From: Bryobacterales bacterium
GTDB lineage: Bacteria; Acidobacteriota; Terriglobia; Bryobacterales; Bryobacteraceae
Length of the DNA stretch: 64,000 nt
Assembly (NCBI GenBank): GCA_016716385.1
Contig: JADJWL010000026.1
Span: 248,001 to 312,000, forward strand
Direction: 5' to 3'
The notes under the pieces: generated by a model
The model's database searches: none
What the model was told of the DNA's origin: nothing
What the model saw: only the letters and a program-made list of their open reading frames with translations
Position numbers and translations under genes: made by a program
In this document: positions 26,576-35,772 of the stretch, piece by piece
Layout of the letters: every line of letters begins with the position of its first letter
Position numbering within the stretch: position 1 is the first letter of the stretch

Positions 26576-26598
26576 ACCGGCCCATGGGAGTTTCTCGC

Positions 26599-29500
26599 AT
26601 GCGGGTACGCGATACGCTATCGCTTCTGGTCGTTCTTGCTCTTCCGGCCATGTTGTCCGCGCAGGGCGGCCGTTCTACGATTTTGGGTACGGTCACCGAC
26701 GAGTCGTCGGCGGTCATCCAGGGCGTGAACATCACTGTTGTGAATGCCGGTACGCAAGTCAAACGGACCGTGGAATCGAACGATCGAGGCGTCTACGAGG
26801 TCTTTCCACTGGACGTCGGGGTTTACGATCTCACCGCTGAAGCCCCTGGATTCCGCTCGCAGGTCATCCGCGGCATCCGGCTGGAGGTGAATCAACGCGC
26901 GCGTGTGGATGTCAAGCTGCTGGTAGGCGAAGTGACGCAGCAGATTTCGGTCGAGGCGGAAGTCCTTTCCGTCCAGACCGACGACGCAACCATCTCGACG
27001 GTCATTGGCGCGCAGCAGATCCGGGAGTTGCCGCTGCCGGCCAACCGCAACCTGTTCCGCCTGGCGCTGCTGGCTCCGGGCATGAGCCGCGGACCGGCGT
27101 CGAGCGTGACGACGAGCGGTTTCGGCGCCGGCTTCGGCGTCGCGGCGCAGGGGCAGAAGGTGCACAACAACGCAATTATGCTGGACGGCGCGCCACTGCG
27201 GACGTCGATTCACGGTGTGGTCCGAATGCGGCCCTCGGTGGAGGCGATCCAGGAGTTCCGGATTGAGTCCGGCTGGTATTCAGCCGAGTATGGCACGCAG
27301 TCCGGCGCGCAGATCATTGCGACGATCCGCCCTGGAACCAACGAGTTCCACGGCGTGGGCTTCCATTTCATCCGCAACGAAGTGTTCGACGCACGGAACT
27401 TCTTCGAGAACCCGAACATTAAGAAGCAGCCGCTGCGGCGGAACACGTTCGGCGGCGTCTTGAGCGGCCCGATTATCCGCAACCGGACGTTCTTCACGCT
27501 GAACGGCGAGTTTTACCGGGAGCGGCGCAGCGTGCAAGGCTTTGCCAACTACCCGACGACCCGCATGAAGACGGGTGACCTGACCGAGCCGTTCTTCCGG
27601 CGGGCGGACGGATCGTTGATTCCGATTCAGGATTTGACGACGCGGGCGCCGTTTCCGAACAACCAGATTCCGGCCAGCCGGATCTCGCAGATAGCGCGGA
27701 ACTTCTATCAGTTCTGGCCGGAACCGAACTTTGGCTCCGCAGAGTTCGCCGGGACGAACAACTTCAACGGTAGGTCACGAAACAACGATGACGACAACCA
27801 GACGTTTATCCGGATCGACCACAACGCGTCGGACAAGGACAAGATCTTCGGCCGCTATGGGATCCAGGACGTCCAGTTGCCGAGTTTTCCGATCAACCCG
27901 CACCCGTTTTTCGTCACCCGCCGGCCGCGCCGCCAGCAGAACGCGACGGTGAACTACACGCGCATTCTGACGCCTTCGCTGCTGAACGAAGGCCGCATCT
28001 CCTACAATCGGGACGTGTTCGGAACGCGGGACGACGTGAGCGGGACGGACTTCAACATTCTGCGGGACCTCGGCATCCCGGGCCAGACCAACAATCCATC
28101 GGATACGGGTTTGCCGTCGATCGCGATCACGGGCCTGAGCGGTCTGGGTAATGCCGACATCAACACGATCTGGGACGAATCGCGGCAGATCGGCAACACA
28201 CTGTCGTGGACTAAGGGGAACCATTCGCTGAAGTTCGGTACCGAGTACAGCCTGCTGCGGCTGGACCGCCGCACGATCTCGTTCGTGCGGGGTTCGTTCG
28301 GCTTCACTGGTTTGCACTCGGGCACGTCGCCGGGCATCACGGGCGCCGAGCGGGGACGCCTGGCTTGGGCGGACTTCCTGCTGGACCAGCCCCAGCAGGT
28401 GCGCCTGGGCTTCACCGACCAGTTGCCGCCCGGCGCGGACCCTGGAACGTTCCCCCGGTCCCGGTTCTGGCGTTGGCACAACTTCATCACGGATGACTGG
28501 AAGGTGACGCCGCGCCTGACTCTGAACCTGGGGTTGAGGTATGAATACAATTCCGCGATTGAGGACATCGGGGGGCAGTCGCGCAATTTCGATTTCACCC
28601 GCCTGGAGTTGTATCCCAACGTCCTGACCCGGGGTCCGCTCAACACCCCGAGCAAGAATCTGTTCGCGCCGCGGATTGGGATTGCGTGGCGGCCGATGGG
28701 CGGCAACAACCTCGTGATCCGTACCGGGTACGGGATCTTCTACAACGTGAACATGATGAACATGTTCATTCCGGCGTTGGCGGCGAATCCGCCGAACAAT
28801 CTCAATATCAACGAGTTGAACCCGGCGGGGAGCCCACGGATCGGCATGCGGAACGCCGACCAGGCGTCGGCGCTCAATATTAACCCGGAGATCAACTCGG
28901 CCGATCCGCTGCGAGGGGTCGGCGATGTCCACCAGTGGAACTTCAACATCCAGCGGGTGCTGCCGTTCGGTTTGGTGGCGGAGGTGGGCTACTCGGGATC
29001 GAGTTCGAATCACTTCGACTCACCGCGCACGGTCAATCCCTTTGTGCAGGGCACGAACCAGCGCGTTTACCCGGGATGGGGGCCGATTGAGAACATTTCG
29101 CTTGACGCTTCCGGCAGCTATCACGGGCTGCTGACGAAGCTCGAGAAGCGGTTCTCGCGGGGCTTCACTCTGATTCAGACGTACACCTGGTCCAAGACGA
29201 TGTTCGGCTCGTTCGCCTGCTGCGGGGCGGAGCGGCACAATAACCCCTACGACTGGCGCTCGGAGAAGGGATTGGCCGAAACCGACCAGCGACACCGCGC
29301 CACCTCCGCCTGGCTCTACGAGTTCCCGTTCTTCGCCGGGCGGCGGGACTTCAAGGGACAGCTTTTCGGCGGCTGGCAGATCAACGGCACGCTGTTTCTC
29401 GAGACCGGTTTGCCGATCCATCCGACACAGAACGTGAAGCCGGTCGACGACGGCTGCCCGCGGTGCACGCACCGTCCGGACCGGCTGGCGGACGGCCGCA

Positions 29501-29814
29501 TTCTCAGCAAGAGCGACCGCACCCTCAACCGCTGGTTCGATACGGCCGCCTTCGCTCTTGTCCGCGGCCGGTACGGTAACAGCGGACGCAACATCCTGAC
29601 CGCCCCCGGTTTGGTAAACCTGGACTTCGCGGTCTTCAAGAACTTCCCGGTGACCGAGACCCAGAAGATCCAGTTCCGGTGGGAAAGCTACAACTTCACC
29701 AACACGCCGCCGTTCAACCCGCCCACGCTGGAGATCAGCTCGGGCAACTTCGGCCGTATCACCAGCGCCGGACTCGGACGCCAGATGCAGTTCGCTCTGC
29801 GCTATGAGTTCTAA
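26599..29814 (+). CDS. Oar-like TonB-dependent receptor with carboxypeptidase-regulatory domain, copy 1
   Basis: Outer-membrane protein of 1071 residues of the type expanded in Acidobacteriota. It has a signal peptide ending LPAMLSAQ, a carboxypeptidase-regulatory-like beta-sandwich at about 22-105 (ILGTVTDESSAVIQGVNITV), a plug-like domain to about 240 and a large beta-barrel ending in the aromatic residue of RYEF, as expected for BAM-inserted proteins. ATG 26599 lies 8 bases after GGGAG; an earlier in-frame ATG at 26584 is possible. Two Cys-containing loops stand out (FACCGAERHN and DDGCPRCTHRP). Copy 2 has the same length and over 90 percent identical residues by eye. The ligand is unknown; plant-polymer sugars are a common guess for such receptors. 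Confidence 0.9.
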   Translation: MRVRDTLSLLVVLALPAMLSAQGGRSTILGTVTDESSAVIQGVNITVVNAGTQVKRTVESNDRGVYEVFPLDVGVYDLTAEAPGFRSQVIRGIRLEVNQRARVDVKLLVGEVTQQISVEAEVLSVQTDDATISTVIGAQQIRELPLPANRNLFRLALLAPGMSRGPASSVTTSGFGAGFGVAAQGQKVHNNAIMLDGAPLRTSIHGVVRMRPSVEAIQEFRIESGWYSAEYGTQSGAQIIATIRPGTNEFHGVGFHFIRNEVFDARNFFENPNIKKQPLRRNTFGGVLSGPIIRNRTFFTLNGEFYRERRSVQGFANYPTTRMKTGDLTEPFFRRADGSLIPIQDLTTRAPFPNNQIPASRISQIARNFYQFWPEPNFGSAEFAGTNNFNGRSRNNDDDNQTFIRIDHNASDKDKIFGRYGIQDVQLPSFPINPHPFFVTRRPRRQQNATVNYTRILTPSLLNEGRISYNRDVFGTRDDVSGTDFNILRDLGIPGQTNNPSDTGLPSIAITGLSGLGNADINTIWDESRQIGNTLSWTKGNHSLKFGTEYSLLRLDRRTISFVRGSFGFTGLHSGTSPGITGAERGRLAWADFLLDQPQQVRLGFTDQLPPGADPGTFPRSRFWRWHNFITDDWKVTPRLTLNLGLRYEYNSAIEDIGGQSRNFDFTRLELYPNVLTRGPLNTPSKNLFAPRIGIAWRPMGGNNLVIRTGYGIFYNVNMMNMFIPALAANPPNNLNINELNPAGSPRIGMRNADQASALNINPEINSADPLRGVGDVHQWNFNIQRVLPFGLVAEVGYSGSSSNHFDSPRTVNPFVQGTNQRVYPGWGPIENISLDASGSYHGLLTKLEKRFSRGFTLIQTYTWSKTMFGSFACCGAERHNNPYDWRSEKGLAETDQRHRATSAWLYEFPFFAGRRDFKGQLFGGWQINGTLFLETGLPIHPTQNVKPVDDGCPRCTHRPDRLADGRILSKSDRTLNRWFDTAAFALVRGRYGNSGRNILTAPGLVNLDFAVFKNFPVTETQKIQFRWESYNFTNTPPFNPPTLEISSGNFGRITSAGLGRQMQFALRYEF

Positions 29815-29865
29815 TAGCTGAGTGCCCGAAGGTGCTCTGAAGTGATTGAGTAAAAAGACATTGCT

Positions 29866-29898
29866 GCGGCGGCGGCCGGCCACGGTGGACGCCGCCGC
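29866..29898 (+). terminator. GC-rich hairpin after receptor copy 1
   Basis: GCGGCGGC (29866-29873) pairs with GCCGCCGC (29891-29898) around a 17-base loop that contains GGCCGGCC. No T-tract follows, so it may slow or protect the transcript rather than end it outright. Apart from this and the downstream promoter, the 237 bp between the two receptor genes show nothing else. Confidence 0.35.
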
Positions 29899-29996
29899 GA
29901 CGATGTTGTTCGTCCGTCTGTCGCTCGAACGCCCGCCCCGGCGGTGATTCGGAGCCCTTTTCTCGAACTGAGATCGATTCATATAATTTTTCTTCA

Positions 29997-30026
29997 TTGT
30001 GATCAGTGCATAACAGGTGATAGACT
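29997..30026 (+). promoter_or_regulatory. Candidate promoter of the second receptor gene
   Basis: TTGTGA (29997-30002) and TAGACT (30021-30026) with an 18-bp spacer, in the same place relative to the start as for copy 1. The segment CAGGTGATAGACTA is identical in both copies, while bases around it differ, which points to selection on the -10 region. A strong AGGAGG (30038-30043) lies 8 bases before the ATG. Confidence 0.5.
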
Positions 30027-30051
30027 AGCGCCCCATGAGGAGGTTTCTAGT

Positions 30052-33000
30052 ATGCAGGTGCGCCATGCGCTGCCGCTTCTGTTAGTTCTCGCCCTTCCGG
30101 CCGTGTTGTCTGCGCAAGGTGGCCGTTCCACAATCCTTGGCACTGTGACGGATGAGTCGTCCTCGGTGGTGCCGGGAGTCACCATCACCGTCGTCAACGT
30201 TGGCACCCAGGTCAAACGCACGGCGGAGTCCAATGCACAAGGTGTCTACGAGGTTTCCGCGCTCGACATCGGAACCTACGATCTTACTGCCGAGTCCGCG
30301 GGATTCCGCACCGCGGTGATCCGCGGCATCCGGCTTGAGGTCAACCAGCGCGCTCGCGTCGACGTGAAACTGGTTGTCGGCGAAGTGACCCAGCAGATCT
30401 CCGTCGAAGCGGAAGTTCTCTCGGTTCAGACAGACGACGCCACGATCTCCACGGTGATCGGCTCGCAACAGATTCGCGAATTGCCGCTGCCCGCCAACCG
30501 CAATCTGTTCCGTCTCGCGCTGCTGGCTCCGGGAATGAGCCGCGGCCCGGCATCGAGCGTCACCACGAGCGGTTTCGGCGCCGGCTTCGGCGTCGCCGCG
30601 CAGGGGCAGAAGGTTCACAACAACGCCATCATGCTCGATGGCGCTCCGCTCCGGACGTCGATCCACGGCGTCGTGCGCATGCGGCCTTCGGTCGAAGCGA
30701 TTCAGGAGTTCCGCATTGAGGCTGGCTGGTACTCGGCCGAGTACGGCACGCAGTCCGGCGCGCAGATCATCGCCTCGATCCGCCCTGGCACGAACGAGTT
30801 CCACGGTGTCGGCTTCCACTTCCTGCGCAACGAGGTGTTCGATGCGCGGAACTTTTTCGAGAACCCGAACATTAAAAAGCAGCCGCTGCGCCGCAACACG
30901 TTCGGCGGCGTCCTGAGCGGCCCGATCATCAAGAACCGGACCTTCTTCACGCTGAACGGCGAGTTCTACCGCGAGCGCCGCAGCGTGCAAGGGTTCGCCA
31001 ACTACCCGACGACACGGATGAAGACTGGCGATCTGACGGAGCCCTTCTTCCGCCGCGCCGATGGTTCGCTGATCCCGATCCGGGACCTGTCCTCCGGCCA
31101 GCCGTTCGCCAACAACCAGATTCCGGCCAGCCGGATTTCGCAGATCGCCCGCAACTTCTACCAGTTCTGGCCCGATCCGAATTTCGGTCCGGCCGAATTT
31201 GCCGGGACCAACAACTTCAACGGCAGATCGCGGAACAACGACGACGACAATCAGACGTTTGTCCGCATCGACCACAACGCTTCGGACCGGGACAAGATCT
31301 TCGGACGATACGGTATCCAGGATGTCCAGTTGCCGAGCTTTCCGGTCAACCCGCATCCGTTCTTTGTGACGCGCCGTCCGCGCCGGCAGCAGAACGCAAC
31401 GGTCAACTACACGCGCATCATCACGCCGTCCCTGCTGAACGAAGGCCGCATCTCCTATAACCGCGATGTCTTTGGCACCAGGGACGATGTCAGCGGAACG
31501 GACTTCAACATCCTGCGCGATCTGGGAATTCCGGGCCAGACCAACACGCCGTCCGACACAGGTCTTCCGTCCATCGCCATTACCGGCCTGAGCGGCCTCG
31601 GCAACGCCGACATCAACACGATTTGGGACGAGTCACGCCAGATCGGCAACACGCTGTCATGGACCAAGGGCAACCACTCGGTCAAGTTCGGCAGCGACTA
31701 TTCAATGCTGCGCCTGGACCGCCGGACCATCTCGTTTGTGCGGGGCTCGTTCAGCTTCACTGGTTTGCACTCGGGCACGTCGCCGGGCATCACGGGCGCC
31801 GAGCGGGGACGCCTGGCTTGGGCGGACTTCCTGCTGGACCAGCCCCAGCAGGTGCGCCTGGGCTTCACGGACCAGTTGCCGCCGGGCGCCGACCCCGGGA
31901 CATTCCCCCGTTCGCGCTTCTGGCGCTCGCACAGCTTTATCACAGATGACTGGAAGGTCACTCCGCGTCTGACCCTGAATCTTGGCCTGCGGTACGAGTA
32001 CAACTCCGCCATCGAAGATATTGGCGGGCAGTCCAGGAACTTCGATTTTACGCGACTGGAACTGTATCCGAACGTGCTCACGCGCGGCCCGCTTAACACA
32101 CCGAGCAAGAACTTGTTCGCGCCCCGCATCGGCATCGCCTGGCGGCCGATGGGAGGCAACAACCTCGTCGTCCGCACCGGCTACGGGATCTTCTACAACG
32201 TGAACATGATGAACATGTTCATTCCGGCGCTGGCTGCGAATCCGCCGAACAACCTGAATATCAACGAACTCAATCCGGCCGGCAATCCGCGCATCGGGAT
32301 GCGGAACGCGGATCAGGCCGGTGCGCTGAACATCAATCCTGAGATCAACTCAGCCGACCCCCTGCGCGGCGTGGGCGATGTCCACCAGTGGAACCTGAAC
32401 ATCCAGAAGGTGATTCCCTTCGGCATGGTTCTGGAGGTCGGCTATTCAGGCTCCAGCTCGAACCACTTCGACTCCCCGCGCACGGTGAACCCGTTTGCGC
32501 AAGGGACCAACCAGCGCATCTACCCGGAGTGGGGCCCCATCGAGAACATTTCGCTCGATGCCTCCGGCAGCTATCACGGATTGCTGACCAAACTGGAGAA
32601 GCGCTTCTCGCGCGGCTTCACGCTCATCCAGACCTACACCTGGTCGAAGACGATGTTCGGCTCGTTCGCCTGTTGTGGCGCACAACGGCACAACAACCCG
32701 TACGACTGGCGCTCCGAGAAGGGCCTGGCCGAAACCGACCAGCGCCATCGGGCAACATCCGCCTGGTTGTATGAGTTCCCGTTCTTCTCCGGACGACGGG
32801 ATCTGATGGGCCAACTCTTCGGCGGCTGGCAGATCAACGGGACGCTCGCGATGGAAACCGGGTTGCCGATTCACCCCACGCAGAACGTGAAGCCTGTCGA
32901 CGACGGGTGCCCGCGCTGCACGCACAGACCCGACCGCATTGCCGATGGCCGCATCCTCAGCAAGAGCGACCGCACGCTCGACCGGTGGTTCGATACGGCG

Positions 33001-33267
33001 GCCTTCGCTCTCGTCCGGGGCCGTTACGGCAACAGCGGACGCAACATCCTCACCGCTCCTGGTCTGATTAATCTGGACTTCGCCGTCTTCAAGAACTTCC
33101 CCGTGACGGAAACCCAGAAGATCCAGTTCCGGTGGGAGAGCTACAACGTTACCAACACGCCGCCGTTCAACCCACCCACGCTGGAGATCAGTTCGGGCAA
33201 CTTCGGCCGCGTCACCAGTGCCGGGCTTGGACGCCAGATGCAGCTTGCTCTACGCTATGAGTTCTAG
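30052..33267 (+). CDS. Oar-like TonB-dependent receptor with carboxypeptidase-regulatory domain, copy 2
   Basis: Paralogue of the preceding gene, also 1071 residues, with signal peptide (LLLVLALPAVLSAQ), regulatory-like domain, plug region and barrel ending RYEF. The proteins are nearly the same, yet codons differ at many silent sites, so both copies seem to be kept by selection for protein sequence. One 115-bp block (31754-31868) is identical to 28301-28415, a likely gene-conversion tract. ATG 30052 has a strong AGGAGG. The stop overlaps the following gene by 11 bp, so the propeller-hydrolase is probably made from the same mRNA. Confidence 0.9.
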   Translation: MQVRHALPLLLVLALPAVLSAQGGRSTILGTVTDESSSVVPGVTITVVNVGTQVKRTAESNAQGVYEVSALDIGTYDLTAESAGFRTAVIRGIRLEVNQRARVDVKLVVGEVTQQISVEAEVLSVQTDDATISTVIGSQQIRELPLPANRNLFRLALLAPGMSRGPASSVTTSGFGAGFGVAAQGQKVHNNAIMLDGAPLRTSIHGVVRMRPSVEAIQEFRIEAGWYSAEYGTQSGAQIIASIRPGTNEFHGVGFHFLRNEVFDARNFFENPNIKKQPLRRNTFGGVLSGPIIKNRTFFTLNGEFYRERRSVQGFANYPTTRMKTGDLTEPFFRRADGSLIPIRDLSSGQPFANNQIPASRISQIARNFYQFWPDPNFGPAEFAGTNNFNGRSRNNDDDNQTFVRIDHNASDRDKIFGRYGIQDVQLPSFPVNPHPFFVTRRPRRQQNATVNYTRIITPSLLNEGRISYNRDVFGTRDDVSGTDFNILRDLGIPGQTNTPSDTGLPSIAITGLSGLGNADINTIWDESRQIGNTLSWTKGNHSVKFGSDYSMLRLDRRTISFVRGSFSFTGLHSGTSPGITGAERGRLAWADFLLDQPQQVRLGFTDQLPPGADPGTFPRSRFWRSHSFITDDWKVTPRLTLNLGLRYEYNSAIEDIGGQSRNFDFTRLELYPNVLTRGPLNTPSKNLFAPRIGIAWRPMGGNNLVVRTGYGIFYNVNMMNMFIPALAANPPNNLNINELNPAGNPRIGMRNADQAGALNINPEINSADPLRGVGDVHQWNLNIQKVIPFGMVLEVGYSGSSSNHFDSPRTVNPFAQGTNQRIYPEWGPIENISLDASGSYHGLLTKLEKRFSRGFTLIQTYTWSKTMFGSFACCGAQRHNNPYDWRSEKGLAETDQRHRATSAWLYEFPFFSGRRDLMGQLFGGWQINGTLAMETGLPIHPTQNVKPVDDGCPRCTHRPDRIADGRILSKSDRTLDRWFDTAAFALVRGRYGNSGRNILTAPGLINLDFAVFKNFPVTETQKIQFRWESYNVTNTPPFNPPTLEISSGNFGRVTSAGLGRQMQLALRYEF

Positions 33268-35749
33268 CTGGCGTCTCGCGTTGGGAATGGCCGCCGTCCT
33301 TACCTGGACGGCGGCCGCCCAGGCCCAGGGCCAGCGGCGCGTCTTCTCCCGCATTATGACGGGGGAGCCGTATACGCTGGAATGCTATCTCCCTCAGATC
33401 ACCAACGGCCCCAATTTCCCCGCCTGGTCGCCCGATAGCCGGTCGATCGCCTTTGCCGCGCGCGGCTCGATCTGGCGCATGCAACTCGGCAGCGGACGGG
33501 CGGAGGAACTCACCAACGATCCCGGCTATGCCTCCATGCCGGCGTGGTCGCCCGACGGCAACTGGATCGTGTTCACCTCCGACCGCGACGAAACGATCCA
33601 TCTCAAACTGCTCAACCTGCGCGACGGCTCGGTCCGCCAGCTCACCAGCGGCAACTCGATTAACGTGGAGCCCGAATGGTCGCCCGACGGGACGCGGCTC
33701 GCGTTCGTTTCGACGCATCCGAACGGCAACTACAACATCTACATGATGGAGTTCCGGAACGGCCAGTTCGGCGATCCGATTGCCCTCACGCGGGACTTCG
33801 AGCTCATCCCGCCGACCGTCTACTACGGCAAGTGGGCGCTCCATATCCATCCCACCTGGACCCGCGACGGCAAAGAACTCATTCTGATCTCCAACCGCGA
33901 CAACAAGCACGGTTCGGGCGGCTTCTACCGGATGAAGGCGGAGCCGGACGCCAAACTGGAGCGGTTCTATTACGAAGAGACCACCTGGAAGGCCCGCCCG
34001 ACGCTCTCGCCCGACGGCGCCAAGCTGGTCTATAGTTCCTATCTCGGGCGCCAGTGGCAGCAGTTGTGGGCGATCCCGCCGCGCGGCGGCGACGTCTTCC
34101 CGCTGACCTACGGCGACTTCGATCGCACGACGCCCCGCTGGTCCCCCGACGGGAACCGCATCGCGTTCATCTCGAACGAGACGGGCGACACGTCGCTCTG
34201 GCTGTTCCACTGGTTCGGCGGCAAGTTGGAGCACGTGCCGGTGCGCGAGTGGCAGTGGAAGCGGCCGATGGGCAAGCTCACGGTTCGCATTCTCGACGCC
34301 GCCACCGGCAAGCCGATGCCCGGCCGCATTCACCTGACGGCTTCCGACGGCCGCGGGCACGCTCCACCCGATAGCTGGTTCCGCGCCGATTGGATGATGT
34401 TCGACCACATGGATCAGGCCGGCGAATACCACTGGTTCCACACGAAGGGCGAATCCACGCTCGACCTTCCGCCGGGTCCGGTCACTCTCGATGCCTCACG
34501 CGGCTTTGAGTATCTGACGCAGGAGCAGAAGGTGACGGTGTCGGTGGACAAGCCGGCCTCGGTGACGTTCTCGCTGAAGCGCCTCGACAACACCTCCGCG
34601 CGCGGTTGGTGGGATGGCAACAACCATTTCCACATGAACTACTCCGGCGTCTACTTCAATACGCCGGCGCGGCTCATGGAGCAGGCCGAAGCCGAGGACG
34701 TCCACGTGCTGAACAACCTGATCTGCAACAAGGAGCAGCGCATCCCGGACGTGATGCACTTCAGCGGCAAGCCGGACCCGGTGTCGACCGCCACCCGCAT
34801 CCTCTACCACAACCAGGAATATCACCCGCCGTTCTGGGGTCACGCGGCGTTCCTGAACCTGAAGGAACACCTCGTCATCCCGGATTACGTGGGCTACCAG
34901 AACACGATCGTCGAGAGCCTGTACCCCACGAACACGACGGCGTTCCAGTCCGCGCGCGCGCAGAAGGGCGCGCTGGCCGGCTACGCGCACGGGGCCGGGT
35001 CGCACTTCCCGGTGGACCTCGCGCTTGAGAACGTGGACTTCGTCGAGGTGAACGCGATCCAGGGGATGGATCCGTTGTACCGCGCCTGGAACTGCGGGTA
35101 CAAAGTCGTGGCCTCGGCCGGGGAGGACGCTTTCCCCAACTTCTACCGCAGCTACATCCTGGCGTCGAACCGGGTTTACGTCAACTCCGGCAAGCGCCTC
35201 GACTACGACGAATGGATCCGCGCATTCCGGCAGGGCCGTTCGTTCGTGACCTCCGGACCGCTGGTGTTCCTGCGCGTCGACGGCAAAGAACCGGGCGACG
35301 AAGTGCGACTTCAGAGCGGCAAGGCGTTGCGCGTCGCGCTCGAAGTGAAGTCGATCATGCCGATTCTCGAAGTCGACATCCTCCGCAACGGCGAGGTCGT
35401 CGAGACCGTGAAGGGCACGCCGGATCAGCGGGAAATACGCTTCGAGCGGACGATTCAGGCGGACCACAGCGGCTGGATATCCGCGCGAGTCAAGGCGCAG
35501 TACGGCCGTTCCCCGATCCGGCGCCCGTTTCCGTTCGCGGCGACGATGCCGGTCTGGGTCCTGGTGGGCAATGAACCGGTCCGGTCGCGAGCCGATGCGC
35601 AGTCCTTCATTGACCGTCTCGACCAGACTCTCGAGCGGGCGCTGGCTCAGCCCCTGTGGAACAACGAAGAAGAGAAAGAGGCGACGCGGAAACTCTACGC
35701 CGATGCCCGCCGCCGCCTGGAACAGCGCCGCGACGAAGCGCGGCGGTGA
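33257..35749 (+). CDS. Secreted TolB-type propeller fused to CehA/McbA-family metallohydrolase
   Basis: An 830-residue exported protein (signal peptide cleaved near AQAQG, residue 25). Residues 50-340 hold six PD40/TolB-type blades, each with WSPDG or SPDG followed by xIAF/LVY (WSPDSRSIAF, WSPDGNWIVF, WSPDGTRLAF, TRDGKELIL, SPDGAKLVY, WSPDGNRIAF). Residues 440-700 form a PHP-like CehA/McbA domain with metal-binding candidates in DGNNHFHMNYSG (about 454), GYAHGAGSHFP (about 574) and SAGEDAFPN (about 619). Such hydrolases cut esters and carbamates. ATG 33257 lies inside the end of receptor copy 2, linking ligand uptake with hydrolysis. The substrate is unknown. Confidence 0.85.
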   Translation: MSSSWRLALGMAAVLTWTAAAQAQGQRRVFSRIMTGEPYTLECYLPQITNGPNFPAWSPDSRSIAFAARGSIWRMQLGSGRAEELTNDPGYASMPAWSPDGNWIVFTSDRDETIHLKLLNLRDGSVRQLTSGNSINVEPEWSPDGTRLAFVSTHPNGNYNIYMMEFRNGQFGDPIALTRDFELIPPTVYYGKWALHIHPTWTRDGKELILISNRDNKHGSGGFYRMKAEPDAKLERFYYEETTWKARPTLSPDGAKLVYSSYLGRQWQQLWAIPPRGGDVFPLTYGDFDRTTPRWSPDGNRIAFISNETGDTSLWLFHWFGGKLEHVPVREWQWKRPMGKLTVRILDAATGKPMPGRIHLTASDGRGHAPPDSWFRADWMMFDHMDQAGEYHWFHTKGESTLDLPPGPVTLDASRGFEYLTQEQKVTVSVDKPASVTFSLKRLDNTSARGWWDGNNHFHMNYSGVYFNTPARLMEQAEAEDVHVLNNLICNKEQRIPDVMHFSGKPDPVSTATRILYHNQEYHPPFWGHAAFLNLKEHLVIPDYVGYQNTIVESLYPTNTTAFQSARAQKGALAGYAHGAGSHFPVDLALENVDFVEVNAIQGMDPLYRAWNCGYKVVASAGEDAFPNFYRSYILASNRVYVNSGKRLDYDEWIRAFRQGRSFVTSGPLVFLRVDGKEPGDEVRLQSGKALRVALEVKSIMPILEVDILRNGEVVETVKGTPDQREIRFERTIQADHSGWISARVKAQYGRSPIRRPFPFAATMPVWVLVGNEPVRSRADAQSFIDRLDQTLERALAQPLWNNEEEKEATRKLYADARRRLEQRRDEARR

Positions 35750-35772
35750 GAGCGCTGGTTTACAATCAGCGC

